NCBI GenBank assembly: GCA_964495805.1
Contig: CAZBWV010000094.1
Coordinates: forward strand, 1-22,773
Reading direction: 5' to 3'
Length of the DNA stretch: 22,773 bases
From: JALXCH01 sp964495805
Lineage (GTDB): Bacteria > Calditrichota > Calditrichia > RBG-13-44-9
A model generated the notes under the pieces. That model did no database searches. It worked only from the letters and a program-made list of their open reading frames with translations, and was not told where the DNA came from. A program made the position numbers and the translations under genes. Of the stretch, positions 8,127 through 15,754 are shown piece by piece (the stretch's first letter is position 1; each line of letters opens with the position of its first letter).

Positions 8127-8143
8127 ATCTTAAAATACAGTGG

Positions 8144-8758
8144 ATGGACATGAAAGAATTAACCGTAGCGGTCATTGCAGGTGGGAAAAGCACTCGTTTT
8201 GGTTCGCCTAAATGTCAGGTCATGCTTTCCGGTAAAACATTGCTGGATCGGGCTGTGGAACTGGCTTACCGCATTGCTCCCCGGGTAATGGTAATTAGCG
8301 GAGAGCAACCCATCACTATTTTCCCGCAAACCCCGGTTTACCCGGATGTTTTTCCTGGTTTGGGACCACTGGGGGGTATTTACACCGCTTTGTTGCATAC
8401 GCCAACCCCCTATCTGGCCACTCTTCCCTGCGATGCACCGCTACTCAACGAACGGATATTTGAATACCTGAGTCGGTACACCGAAACGGATCGGCCGATC
8501 GTAGCGGTTTCCCACAAAGGGATGGAACCACTTGTTGCTCTGTGGCCGAAAAGTGCTTTACCCACCATCCGTCGTTTTCTGGATGCACGTCAGTTGAGTC
8601 TGCGCCGGCCGCTGCAACATCTGCAGGCGGTGGAAGTTTACTTGCCGGTGGAAATGCCGGAATATCACCCTTTTTTGTTCCACAATATTAACACTCAGGA
8701 AGATTTACGCACGTTGTTGGTGTACCTGGAAAGGCAGAAAATTCATGAAGAGCTCTGA
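8144..8758 (+). CDS. mobA: Molybdenum cofactor guanylyltransferase (MobA-like nucleotidyltransferase)
   Basis: The 204-residue protein has the MobA nucleotidyltransferase signature AGGKSTRFGSPK (12-23), then FPGLGPLGGI and LPCDAPLL, the metal-binding LP(C)D region. MobA joins GMP from GTP to molybdopterin to give the MGD cofactor used by DMSO-reductase-family enzymes, such as the one encoded at 2876-5665. It could also be a related NTP transferase of the MobA superfamily. The start may be this ATG or the ATG at 8150; neither has a strong ribosome site, though GTGGA lies close to the second. Its 3' end overlaps the next gene by 14 bases, so translation of the two is coupled. It is first behind the terminator/antiterminator leader. 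Confidence 0.85.
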   Translation: MDMKELTVAVIAGGKSTRFGSPKCQVMLSGKTLLDRAVELAYRIAPRVMVISGEQPITIFPQTPVYPDVFPGLGPLGGIYTALLHTPTPYLATLPCDAPLLNERIFEYLSRYTETDRPIVAVSHKGMEPLVALWPKSALPTIRRFLDARQLSLRRPLQHLQAVEVYLPVEMPEYHPFLFHNINTQEDLRTLLVYLERQKIHEEL

Positions 8759-9404
8759 ACCTCAGGAAGATTTGGTGGCCTCTTTAACAGGCGGACAACA
8801 CGGTTACGCTCGGGATACGGTGGTGATGGCTGTGTTTGGCGCCCTGTGGGGATTAATGGAAGTGACCGTGGGAGTCACTCTAAAGGGATTACGCATTCCG
8901 ATGGGTGGAGCCATGCTGACCTCCCTCTCAGCGGTCATTTTTCTCACCGGGCGCTACTTTGTCCCGCGTCGGGGTTCTATCCTGATTATGGGTGCCGTGG
9001 CGGCGGTATTAAAGATTTTCTCCATCGGTACGGTGATCGCCGGACCGTTTCTGGCCATTCTTATCGAAGCACTCCTGGGCGAAGCCCTGGTTTTGTTATT
9101 CGGCATCCACCGGCTTAGCTATATGTTGACTGGCAGTTTGCTGTTACTTTACACCATTGTCCACCCATTTATCTCTCAGGGGATTGTGTTTGGTACCAAT
9201 ATTTACCGCATTTACCTGGAAACCTTCACCCGGATTGCCGAGATTTTGCATCTGAACACCGAACATCTGCTCATCATTGTGGCAATATACGCTGGCATCC
9301 ATGCCCTGATGGGGGCGCTGGCGGGATGGGTCGCTTTTTCCCTTTCGCGCAGCGTGGAAAATGAATTGCATCGGTTGCATCACACAGAAGGAGCGCATTC
9401 ATGA
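8745..9404 (+). CDS. ECF S-component-like membrane protein
   Basis: The 219-residue protein has about five or six membrane helices after a polar N-terminal stretch of some 22 residues. It is a paralogue of the 2169-2777 product, sharing LWGLMEV (34-40), VP..GS.L.MG..AA.LK.F (73-92) and GPFLAILIEALLGE (100-113). Two acidic residues within the last hydrophobic segment are conserved in both and may matter for ligand or ion binding. It overlaps mobA by 14 bases and the EcfT-like gene by four (ATGA), so the three are translated together. The EcfT-like neighbour is the main reason to call it a substrate-binding component. Context points to a molybdenum- or cofactor-related substrate, but the ligand is not shown by the sequence. 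Confidence 0.7.
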   Translation: MKSSEPQEDLVASLTGGQHGYARDTVVMAVFGALWGLMEVTVGVTLKGLRIPMGGAMLTSLSAVIFLTGRYFVPRRGSILIMGAVAAVLKIFSIGTVIAGPFLAILIEALLGEALVLLFGIHRLSYMLTGSLLLLYTIVHPFISQGIVFGTNIYRIYLETFTRIAEILHLNTEHLLIIVAIYAGIHALMGALAGWVAFSLSRSVENELHRLHHTEGAHS

Positions 9405-9973
9405 AACGCTATGCCCTTTTTTCCGGAATTCTACTGGTTCTGGCTCTTACCAGCTCCATCCGAAACTTCTGGTACCTTTTACCAATAGCAATCGTTCTGG
9501 TGTTTTTAGTGGATCGACGAGCACTGACCATCCTGTTGCGCTGGAAATTTCTGCTGTTTTTAGGAATCCTGGTGTTTGGTATCCCCATTTTTATCGGTCA
9601 GCGCGATGCCCTGTTCTGGGGTATTCCCTATTCCCGCGATATTTTTCGCATGAGTGTGGAAATGGCCACCCGCAGCGTTATCATTCTGATTGCGATTAAA
9701 ACGTTTACCGGCAACATTTCCGTGGAACAGATGTCCCATGGTTTTCAGCGTCTGCGTCTGGTCCGTTTTAGCGAAGTGTTTTCTGTTTCCATGAACCTGC
9801 TCCCGCGAATCCGTGAAATTGCCCGGGAAACATTTCAGGATTTCCGACAAAGTTGTACCAGTTACTACCGTCCCCGCGCCGGTTTTCATTTTCTGGTGAT
9901 GCTGATGGCTCGCCTGCTTCATTTTGCCGAAAGCTACACCTCCCCGCAAAACCGATTGTCCGACAATTCTTAA
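9401..9973 (+). CDS. EcfT/CbiQ-like transmembrane protein, short and without Arg-Gly coupling motifs
   Basis: The 190-residue protein has about four membrane helices in the first 105 residues, then an amphipathic cytoplasmic helix (about 118-150). The order resembles EcfT (CbiQ family), the scaffold that links S components to two ABC ATPases. EcfT is usually about 250-270 residues. It normally ends each of two coupling helices with an Ala-Arg-Gly-type motif that docks on the ATPases. Here the first such place reads DFRQS (about 147-151), and the protein stops soon after ARLLHFAESYT, before a second motif could occur. No ABC ATPase gene is nearby. AAGGAG lies before the start, and the gene overlaps its upstream neighbour by four bases. 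It could be a divergent EcfT working with another energiser. Confidence 0.65.
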   Translation: MKRYALFSGILLVLALTSSIRNFWYLLPIAIVLVFLVDRRALTILLRWKFLLFLGILVFGIPIFIGQRDALFWGIPYSRDIFRMSVEMATRSVIILIAIKTFTGNISVEQMSHGFQRLRLVRFSEVFSVSMNLLPRIREIARETFQDFRQSCTSYYRPRAGFHFLVMLMARLLHFAESYTSPQNRLSDNS

Positions 9974-10140
9974 AATGTTGTAAAAGGAAAAGATCGGGAA
10001 TGGTGTAGCTGATGCCTCACAGCGTTTCACAGCATTTGATTATGGAAATGGTTAACCGTAATACTTCTCTTCTTTGATTAATCCTTATTGTTGGAAAATT
10101 GTGTAAAGTGCAGGACAAGGTCGATAGGAGAGAGAGCGCG

Positions 10141-12111
10141 ATGAAATGGATGTTTGTCATCGGGATTTTTTTGTTCACCTTTTCTGGATGGTTACGAGCA
10201 GAGCAGGAGAATCATCCCACGGCTTCGGATAGCATTCCAGAATATCGCATGGGCGAAATTGTGGTTGAGGCCAGCGCTGAGCCGGGAGTAACCACAGCGA
10301 CCATTCAGCAAATTGATTGGCGAACGGTGGCACGGCGGGAAGCCCATTCGGTTTCCTCTGCGCTGACTTTTTCTCCGGGTCTGTATCTCTCCCGCTCCCG
10401 GAAGAATGAAACCACCCTGCAAATTCGCGGATTTGCCCAGCGGCAGGTTAGTGTTTATCTGGACGGCATCCCCATTTCGGTTCCTTTCGACGGATTGTTG
10501 GACCTGGCTCAGTTGGTAGGAGATGATTATCGGAATATTCGCGTATCCAAAGGGGTGTCTTCCATTCTTTATGGAGCCAATACCCTGGGTGGAACAGTGA
10601 ACATCCTCACCGGTACTCCCGATTCTGAGAACGGATTTCAGGTACGGCTGGAAAGTTCCACTCAGAGTCGTTTTTACGGGCGAGCCCGATTGTCTTTGAA
10701 TCCGGGACGCTGGCACCTTTTTTTCTCCGCCGCACTGGACACCGCCGCTTATTTTCGGCTGCCTGCCAGTGCGGAATCCATGCCCAATGAGGACGGTGGC
10801 ACACGGGACAACAGCGCTTATCGAAAAGGAAGCATCCTGTTGAAAGCCACTTATTCCCCGGGGGCGTTTCACCAGTTTGGAGTGCATCTTCATTTAGTGG
10901 ACAATTCGTTTGGAGTACCACCCAACGCGTTAAGCTCCCGACCGCGGTACTGGAAATTCCCGGAATGGAAAAAGTACGTTCTGGGAGTCAATACCCGCCA
11001 CCAGTGGGGCGAGGCTTTTTCGTTGCGCACCGTCTGGTATGCAGATCGGTATCGAAACCGCCTGGAGTCTTATGATGATGAGACTTACACCACTCAGACC
11101 CGCCGTTACGCATTCACTTCGGTGTACGACGACTATTCCTTAGGGGCTATTCTGTATCCTTCGTTAAATGTGTTGCCTTTCGGAAAAACCAACGCGGTGC
11201 TATCTGTAAAACACGATGTGCATCGGGAAAATTCCGGTCATGGAGAGCCATACCAGGAGTACAGTATGCAAACCTGGACGGTGGGATTAGAGCAACTGGT
11301 TCGCCTTTCCTCCCGCTGGAATGCCGTGGCGGGAATAGATGGTGATTATTTGCGTCCCCTGAAAGCAGCGGATGGTCCTCTGCGCGACCCGATCTTTCTG
11401 GCGAATGCTCAGCTTGCCTTTCAGTACCGGTTTGCCCGGCAATGGAGAATGCATCTGGCTATGGGAAGCAAGAGCAGATTTCCCACTCTGAAAGAGCTGT
11501 ACTCCGAACGGCTGGGCACCAGTATTGCCAATCCGGATTTAAAAGAGGAACGTTCCTGGAACAATGAACTGGGGTTCACCTATCAGCGCGACGCCTGGTA
11601 TGTTCAGGGTGCCTTGTTTTATAACCGATTGCAAGATTTAATTGCTCAAACCTATCTGCAGCAAGGAATTCGCCAGATGCAAAATGTGGGCGAAGCTTTG
11701 CTGGCCGGGGCAGAAGTTGAATTGCGCTGGCAGCATCAGCAAACGCTGGTGACGATGAATTACACTTATCTCCAGGCCAGAAATCTCTCTCCCGAGCGGG
11801 ACTCCGATCATCTGGAATATCGCCCGCAGCATCGCCTGAATGTGCTGGGAAATCTTCCTCTGTTTGCCAGCATGGAAGCCGGTGTGGAGGCGAGCTACAC
11901 CGCCGGTCAGTATTTTCAGAATCCGGATACCCGCCAGTGGGAAAGATTAAATGATTTTGCGCTGGTAAACGTGCGATTGAGCTACCGCTGGCATCAGGCG
12001 TTTCAGCTTTACCTGCGGGTGCAAAATTTATTCGACCGCTTTTACTACAGCGAATACGGTGTACCCATGCCAGGCCGTGAATTTGTAGCCGGGGTGCGGA
12101 TCGGACAATGA
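10141..12111 (+). CDS. TonB-dependent outer-membrane receptor
   Basis: The 656-residue receptor starts at ATG 10141, which has AGGAGAG just upstream and begins a good signal peptide (MKWMFVIGIFLFTFSGWLRA). An in-frame TTG at 10099 is less likely. After cleavage comes a TonB-box-like MGEIVVEA (about 37-44), a plug domain with LQIRGFAQRQVSVYLDG and the YGANTLGGTVNI segment, then a beta-barrel rich in alternating aromatic strands and a final REFVAGVRIG. Such receptors import scarce ligands (metal chelates, cobalamin, heme, glycans) using TonB energy. It lies 167 bases after the EcfT-like gene and overlaps the THEP1-like gene by four bases. The ligand is unknown; location suggests it supplies the inner-membrane components encoded just upstream. 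It ends in Gln, not the usual aromatic residue. Confidence 0.92.
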   Translation: MKWMFVIGIFLFTFSGWLRAEQENHPTASDSIPEYRMGEIVVEASAEPGVTTATIQQIDWRTVARREAHSVSSALTFSPGLYLSRSRKNETTLQIRGFAQRQVSVYLDGIPISVPFDGLLDLAQLVGDDYRNIRVSKGVSSILYGANTLGGTVNILTGTPDSENGFQVRLESSTQSRFYGRARLSLNPGRWHLFFSAALDTAAYFRLPASAESMPNEDGGTRDNSAYRKGSILLKATYSPGAFHQFGVHLHLVDNSFGVPPNALSSRPRYWKFPEWKKYVLGVNTRHQWGEAFSLRTVWYADRYRNRLESYDDETYTTQTRRYAFTSVYDDYSLGAILYPSLNVLPFGKTNAVLSVKHDVHRENSGHGEPYQEYSMQTWTVGLEQLVRLSSRWNAVAGIDGDYLRPLKAADGPLRDPIFLANAQLAFQYRFARQWRMHLAMGSKSRFPTLKELYSERLGTSIANPDLKEERSWNNELGFTYQRDAWYVQGALFYNRLQDLIAQTYLQQGIRQMQNVGEALLAGAEVELRWQHQQTLVTMNYTYLQARNLSPERDSDHLEYRPQHRLNVLGNLPLFASMEAGVEASYTAGQYFQNPDTRQWERLNDFALVNVRLSYRWHQAFQLYLRVQNLFDRFYYSEYGVPMPGREFVAGVRIGQ

Positions 12112-12590
12112 AAATGGAGCGTATCCGGCCACAAATTGTTCTGGTTGTGGGTTCACGGAACAGCGGGAAGACCGCTTATTTGCATCTGCTCAAAAACCGA
12201 ATTCAGGAACAAGAAGAGTGTGTGGGTGGGGTGGTAAGCGAGGCAGAGCTTCGCGATGGGGAGAAGTGGCGTTACTGGCTTCGGGATATCCGTACCGGTA
12301 AGCGATTGCTGCTGGCTACACACTATGATTCCTCCCCGGGAAAATTGCAGGTAGGACGCTTTCGCTTCGAACCCGAGACGTTTCGATGGGCTGAAGGCGT
12401 GTTTCGGCAGTCCCTGGATTGCGATGTACTTTTTCTGGATGAATATGGTCCGCTGGAAGCACGGGGTGAAGGGTTCCGCCATGTGCTGGAATTTTTATTA
12501 AAAAATTACCGGGGAATTTTAGTGATCACCCTCCGACCATCTCTTTTTGAGCATCTAATAAACGAAGTGTTGACACAGACCCCGGAATAA
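12108..12590 (+). CDS. THEP1-like P-loop NTPase
   Basis: The 160-residue soluble protein has a Walker A motif GSRNSGKT (15-22) and a Walker B region DVLFLDEYGPLEARG (106-120). The DE-x-GP-x-E pattern is typical of the THEP1 nucleoside-triphosphatase family (about 170-190 residues). THEP1 proteins hydrolyse several NTPs slowly and their role is unclear. There is no ABC signature (LSGGQ), so this is not an EcfA. Its start overlaps the TonB receptor stop by four bases (ATGA), which ties its synthesis to the receptor. Since the locus has transport components and no ABC ATPase, this is the only nucleotide-hydrolysing candidate to energise or regulate them. MobB was considered, but its other motifs are not seen. 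Confidence 0.8.
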   Translation: MKMERIRPQIVLVVGSRNSGKTAYLHLLKNRIQEQEECVGGVVSEAELRDGEKWRYWLRDIRTGKRLLLATHYDSSPGKLQVGRFRFEPETFRWAEGVFRQSLDCDVLFLDEYGPLEARGEGFRHVLEFLLKNYRGILVITLRPSLFEHLINEVLTQTPE

Positions 12591-12605
12591 CTGAAGGAGG
12601 TTGCC

Positions 12606-13460
12606 ATGCCACAAACGGGTTCAATGGAAGGGAAAGTGGTTCTGATTACCGGCGCGACGGATGGAATCGGGCGGCAGACGGCTCTGGAACTGGCACGTCT
12701 GGATGCCCGGGTGGTGGTGCACGGACGAAATGAACAGAAAGCCCGACAGGTTGCGGAATGGATTCGGCACCAGAGCGGAAATCCACAGGTGGAAGCAATG
12801 GCTGCAGACCTGGCTTCTTTCCGGCAAATCCGCGAGATGGCAGAGGCGTTTCAGCAACGATTTCCGCATCTGCATGTGCTGATAAACAATGCGGGTGTGT
12901 TCGAACCCACCCGACGTGTGAGCGAAGATGGTTACGAAATGACCTTTGCGGTCAATCACCTGGCGCCATTTCTGCTTACCGGTTTATTGCTGGAAAAAAT
13001 CTGGCAGAGCCGACCGGCCCGCATTGTCACGGTGAGTTCCATGGCGCACGCCCACACCATCGATTTTGACAATCTCCAGGGAGAAAAAGGGTACGACGGG
13101 TACACAGCCTATTCCCTGAGCAAATTGTGTAATATTCTGTTTACTTTTGAATTGGCTGAACGATTGAAGGGAACCGGTGTCACTGCCAACTGTCTGCATC
13201 CCGGAGTGATCCGTACCAAATTGCTGCATGCGGGTTGGGGCATGGGCGGTGCACCGGTGGAAGTAGGTGCTCAAACCAGTGTGTATCTGGCCAGTGCTCC
13301 GGAACTGGAACAGGTGACCGGTAAATACTTTTCCAACCGGCGGGAAGCGCGTCCTGCTGCCATCGCTTATCGTCCGGAAGTGCGCCGGAAGTTATGGGAA
13401 TTAAGCGAACAAATGACCGGTTTTCGCTATGGGGAAGTTCTGGAGAAATTAATATCGTAA
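12606..13460 (+). CDS. Short-chain dehydrogenase/reductase, retinol-dehydrogenase-like
   Basis: The 284-residue protein is a classical SDR fold. It has TGATDGIG (15-22) for NAD(P) binding, NNAG (94-97), a Ser in VTVSS (141-145) and the catalytic YSLSK (169-173). The motif details and the C-terminal part (HPGVIRTKL) resemble the retinol dehydrogenase/WW-oxidoreductase type. A strong AAGGAGG site precedes the start, 15 bases after the NTPase gene. It may therefore be the last gene of the mobA-TonB unit, although no functional link is evident. The substrate, some alcohol or carbonyl, is unknown. Confidence 0.9.
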   Translation: MPQTGSMEGKVVLITGATDGIGRQTALELARLDARVVVHGRNEQKARQVAEWIRHQSGNPQVEAMAADLASFRQIREMAEAFQQRFPHLHVLINNAGVFEPTRRVSEDGYEMTFAVNHLAPFLLTGLLLEKIWQSRPARIVTVSSMAHAHTIDFDNLQGEKGYDGYTAYSLSKLCNILFTFELAERLKGTGVTANCLHPGVIRTKLLHAGWGMGGAPVEVGAQTSVYLASAPELEQVTGKYFSNRREARPAAIAYRPEVRRKLWELSEQMTGFRYGEVLEKLIS

Positions 13461-13466
13461 CAAAAG

Positions 13467-13494
13467 GGGAAGTTCCTGCATTATGGAGCTTCCC
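13467..13494. terminator. Hairpin between convergent genes (possible terminator)
   Basis: Bases 13467-13476 pair with 13485-13494 (10 bp, one G-U) around an eight-base loop, in the 68-base gap between two convergent genes. On the minus strand it is followed by four T residues; on the plus strand there is no T run. It is thus better as a terminator for the minus-strand unit. Confidence 0.4.
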
Positions 13495-13528
13495 GGTGAA
13501 ATTCAGATTTGAGTCATATCCACCGCTT

Positions 13529-13927
13529 TTACCCTGCCATCACCTTCACCCACAACTTGCGGTGTCTGGGACCATCGAATTCACAAAAGTAAATTCCTTG
13601 CCAGGTACCCAATTGAAGTCGACCGTTTTCTACAATCACCGTTAGAGATGGTCCGATGAGCGAAGATTTGATGTGAGCGGCTGAATTGCCCTCTAAGTGA
13701 TGGTAATTGTCGTTGAACGGAATCACTTTGTTGAGTTCTTTCAGGATGTCGTGCACTACGCTGGGGTCGGCGTTTTCGTTGATGGTGACACCGGCGGTGG
13801 TGTGAGGCACAAAAATATGGCACACCCCGGATTGAATACCACTTTGATTAACCGCCTGCTGTACCTCACGTGTCACATCGATCAATTCCGTTTGCGAGTG
13901 AGTCGGAACGTTGAGTTTGATGAACAT
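13529..13927 (-). CDS. yjbQ: YjbQ/UPF0047 family protein
   Basis: The 132-residue protein matches the YjbQ (UPF0047) family along its whole length. It has the CHIFVPHTTAGVTINENADP segment, a HHLEGNSAAHIKSSLIG segment and LQLGTWQGIYFCEFDGPR near the end. The conserved His residues form a metal-binding pocket, and some members show weak thiamine-phosphate synthase activity. The physiological role is unsettled. I chose the ATG at 13927 because GGAGG (13932-13936) lies just upstream and family members begin there; an in-frame ATG 39 bases further upstream lacks such a site. It is probably the last gene of the minus-strand unit, 76 bases after alr. Confidence 0.9.
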   Translation of the reverse strand: MFIKLNVPTHSQTELIDVTREVQQAVNQSGIQSGVCHIFVPHTTAGVTINENADPSVVHDILKELNKVIPFNDNYHHLEGNSAAHIKSSLIGPSLTVIVENGRLQLGTWQGIYFCEFDGPRHRKLWVKVMAG

Positions 13928-14003
13928 AAAACCTCCAGGCTCTATTTTATCCTGAAATTTATGCAAGGGTATTTGCCAGGTGTAACGATTATTTGAATAT
14001 TGA

Positions 14004-15188
14004 CTATACCACGATTCGCGGTATCCCCCAGTTAATCCGGGTCACAAATTCGTAATTGATGGTGCCCACCAGGCTGGCCAGATGTTCCACAGTAATCTGC
14101 TCATTTCCCTGGCGTCCGATAAGGACCACCTCCTCTTCCAGTTGTACACCGGGGATGTCGGTGATGTCCACCATCATCAGGTTCATGCAAATTCTGCCTC
14201 GTACCGGTGCGCGGGTTCCCCGAATTAGCACATAACTCTGGTTACTGAGTCGGCGGTCGTACCCATCTGCGTAGCCGACTGGTAGCACTGCGATGCGTGA
14301 ATTGCGGGTGGTCTGGTAGGTACATCCATATCCAATGCAGCGACCACGGGGCACCGTTTTAATCTGAGTTACCCGGGTTTTCCAGCTTAGCACCGGTGCC
14401 AGCATTTTTTCGTCTCCGGTGTGATGAATGGTTTTGTAAGAGACAAACGTCTCCCGCGATGGCCAGAGCCCATACTGGCTGATGCCCAGCCGAACCATAT
14501 CGAAATGCGTTTCCGGAAAGAGTAAAATGGCTGCGGAGCAGGCTGTGTGGCGTTTGAGCCGGGGGAAACCACCGGTCTGAATTTGCTCGGTGGTCTGTTG
14601 AAATAATTTGAGCTGATGATACGCATATTCGTGGGTTGTGGTATCCTCAATATTGGCAAAATGGGTGTAGGCAGCTTCTAACTGTAAAAGTGGGTTATCT
14701 CGAATTATCTCCAGAAATGCGGGGAGTTCGTCTGGTTCAATTCCCTGGCGGTAAGTGCCGGTTTCCAGCTTCAGATGAATTCGTACCGGTTTCCGGAGTG
14801 TCCGGGTAAGTCGATCCAGTTCCCGGAGTGTTTCCTGATGGAAAACCGCCAGCCGGAAATCGTGTTTAAGCACTTCAGGCAGGCGAATTCGGAGCACCGG
14901 ACCCATGATCAGCACATCTTCCCGGAAGCCCGCCCGGCGCAGCGCCAATGCTTCATCCAGTGCATGCACACAAAAAGAAGAAGCCCCGTACTTCCGCGCC
15001 AGTTGTGCAATGGGTAACATCCCATGTCCATAAGCATTGGATTTCACCACCGCACACAGCTCACTCCCCGGAGATAGAATCCGTTTGAAGAAAGAAAGAT
15101 TCTTTCGGTAGCTCTCCTCCGAAAGTTCTATCCATGTGGTCAGATGCTGGGGAGAATACGGCTGTTCCGGATACACAAACGCCTCCAT
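14004..15188 (-). CDS. alr: Alanine racemase
   Basis: The 394-residue protein has the PLP-binding AVVKSNAYGHG (Lys at about residue 49), the IGYG segment with the second catalytic Tyr (about 287), VGYADGYDR and GRICMNLMMVD. It interconverts L- and D-alanine for peptidoglycan precursors in the cytoplasm. ATG 15188 has CAGGA at a good distance and gives the usual length. The open frame extends 49 codons further upstream (to 15335) with no family resemblance and would almost reach the superoxide reductase gene, so I reject that extension. It follows the superoxide reductase gene on the same strand with a 152-base gap. Confidence 0.93.
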   Translation of the reverse strand: MEAFVYPEQPYSPQHLTTWIELSEESYRKNLSFFKRILSPGSELCAVVKSNAYGHGMLPIAQLARKYGASSFCVHALDEALALRRAGFREDVLIMGPVLRIRLPEVLKHDFRLAVFHQETLRELDRLTRTLRKPVRIHLKLETGTYRQGIEPDELPAFLEIIRDNPLLQLEAAYTHFANIEDTTTHEYAYHQLKLFQQTTEQIQTGGFPRLKRHTACSAAILLFPETHFDMVRLGISQYGLWPSRETFVSYKTIHHTGDEKMLAPVLSWKTRVTQIKTVPRGRCIGYGCTYQTTRNSRIAVLPVGYADGYDRRLSNQSYVLIRGTRAPVRGRICMNLMMVDITDIPGVQLEEEVVLIGRQGNEQITVEHLASLVGTINYEFVTRINWGIPRIVV

Positions 15189-15340
15189 TTTATTTCCTGA
15201 AAAATACGGAAGAACCTTTCCGGATGGAATGGAAGAAAAATATTTTTCAAGGGATGGAACAGATTGCCGTGGGGCAGGGGATGCCGCGTGGAGATAAATG
15301 CCGGAGTCTGGCCCTACCGACCGGACTCCGACCAAGCCCT

Positions 15341-15754
15341 TTATTTCATTTCCACTTCAGTCATCCAGAAATCGTGTTGATTGCAAAAGCTGGTTGCGTA
15401 AAGCTTCTTGAATTTTTTGTCCGGCAATTCGTAAGTGGAAACCGCTTCTTTGTCCGTGGGCTGAAAAGTTTTGGCGCCAATAACAGTGCCATCGCAACCC
15501 ACCAGGGTGTGTCGTACGATGTAATGGGCCTGGGACATGGGGTGCTTGGTGGTGATAGTAACCTTTTTGCCTTCGATCTTCACCACCGGTGCATGGCTGC
15601 CCACTTTCTTTTCCCACTGTCCCGGATCATCGGACGTGTAAATGATTCCCGAGGGTAATCCCTCTATTTTGGCGAAAGCGCCGGTGGTTTTACCCAGTAC
15701 CATACCACCTGCCACTACCAGTGTTGTCTTTAAAAAATCGCGTCGATTAGCCAT
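15341..15754 (-). CDS. Tat-exported superoxide reductase (neelaredoxin/desulfoferrodoxin type)
   Basis: The 137-residue protein has an N-terminal twin-arginine signal (NRRDFLK, 3-9, then a hydrophobic stretch to about 28). The remainder is a one-domain iron superoxide reductase with all five expected iron ligands: His 54, His 71 (KHPM), His 77, Cys 124 and His 127 (SFCNQHDFW). It reduces superoxide to peroxide without making oxygen, typical of anaerobes. Export to the periplasm is unusual, since most family members are cytoplasmic. The Glu-Lys pair that normally precedes the first His (EKHVP) reads Gly-Ser here (GSHAP). A GGAGGAG site (15762-15768) sits seven bases upstream. It appears to lead the minus-strand unit with alr and yjbQ. 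Confidence 0.9.
   Translation of the reverse strand: MANRRDFLKTTLVVAGGMVLGKTTGAFAKIEGLPSGIIYTSDDPGQWEKKVGSHAPVVKIEGKKVTITTKHPMSQAHYIVRHTLVGCDGTVIGAKTFQPTDKEAVSTYELPDKKFKKLYATSFCNQHDFWMTEVEMK

Noticed and set aside
10099..10140. Upstream TTG start for the TonB receptor
   Set aside because: The 14 extra residues are polar and precede a clear signal peptide; ATG 10141 has a good AGGAGAG ribosome site.
15189..15335. 49-codon N-terminal extension of alanine racemase
   Set aside because: No homology to the family, and ATG 15188 has a ribosome site and gives the normal length.
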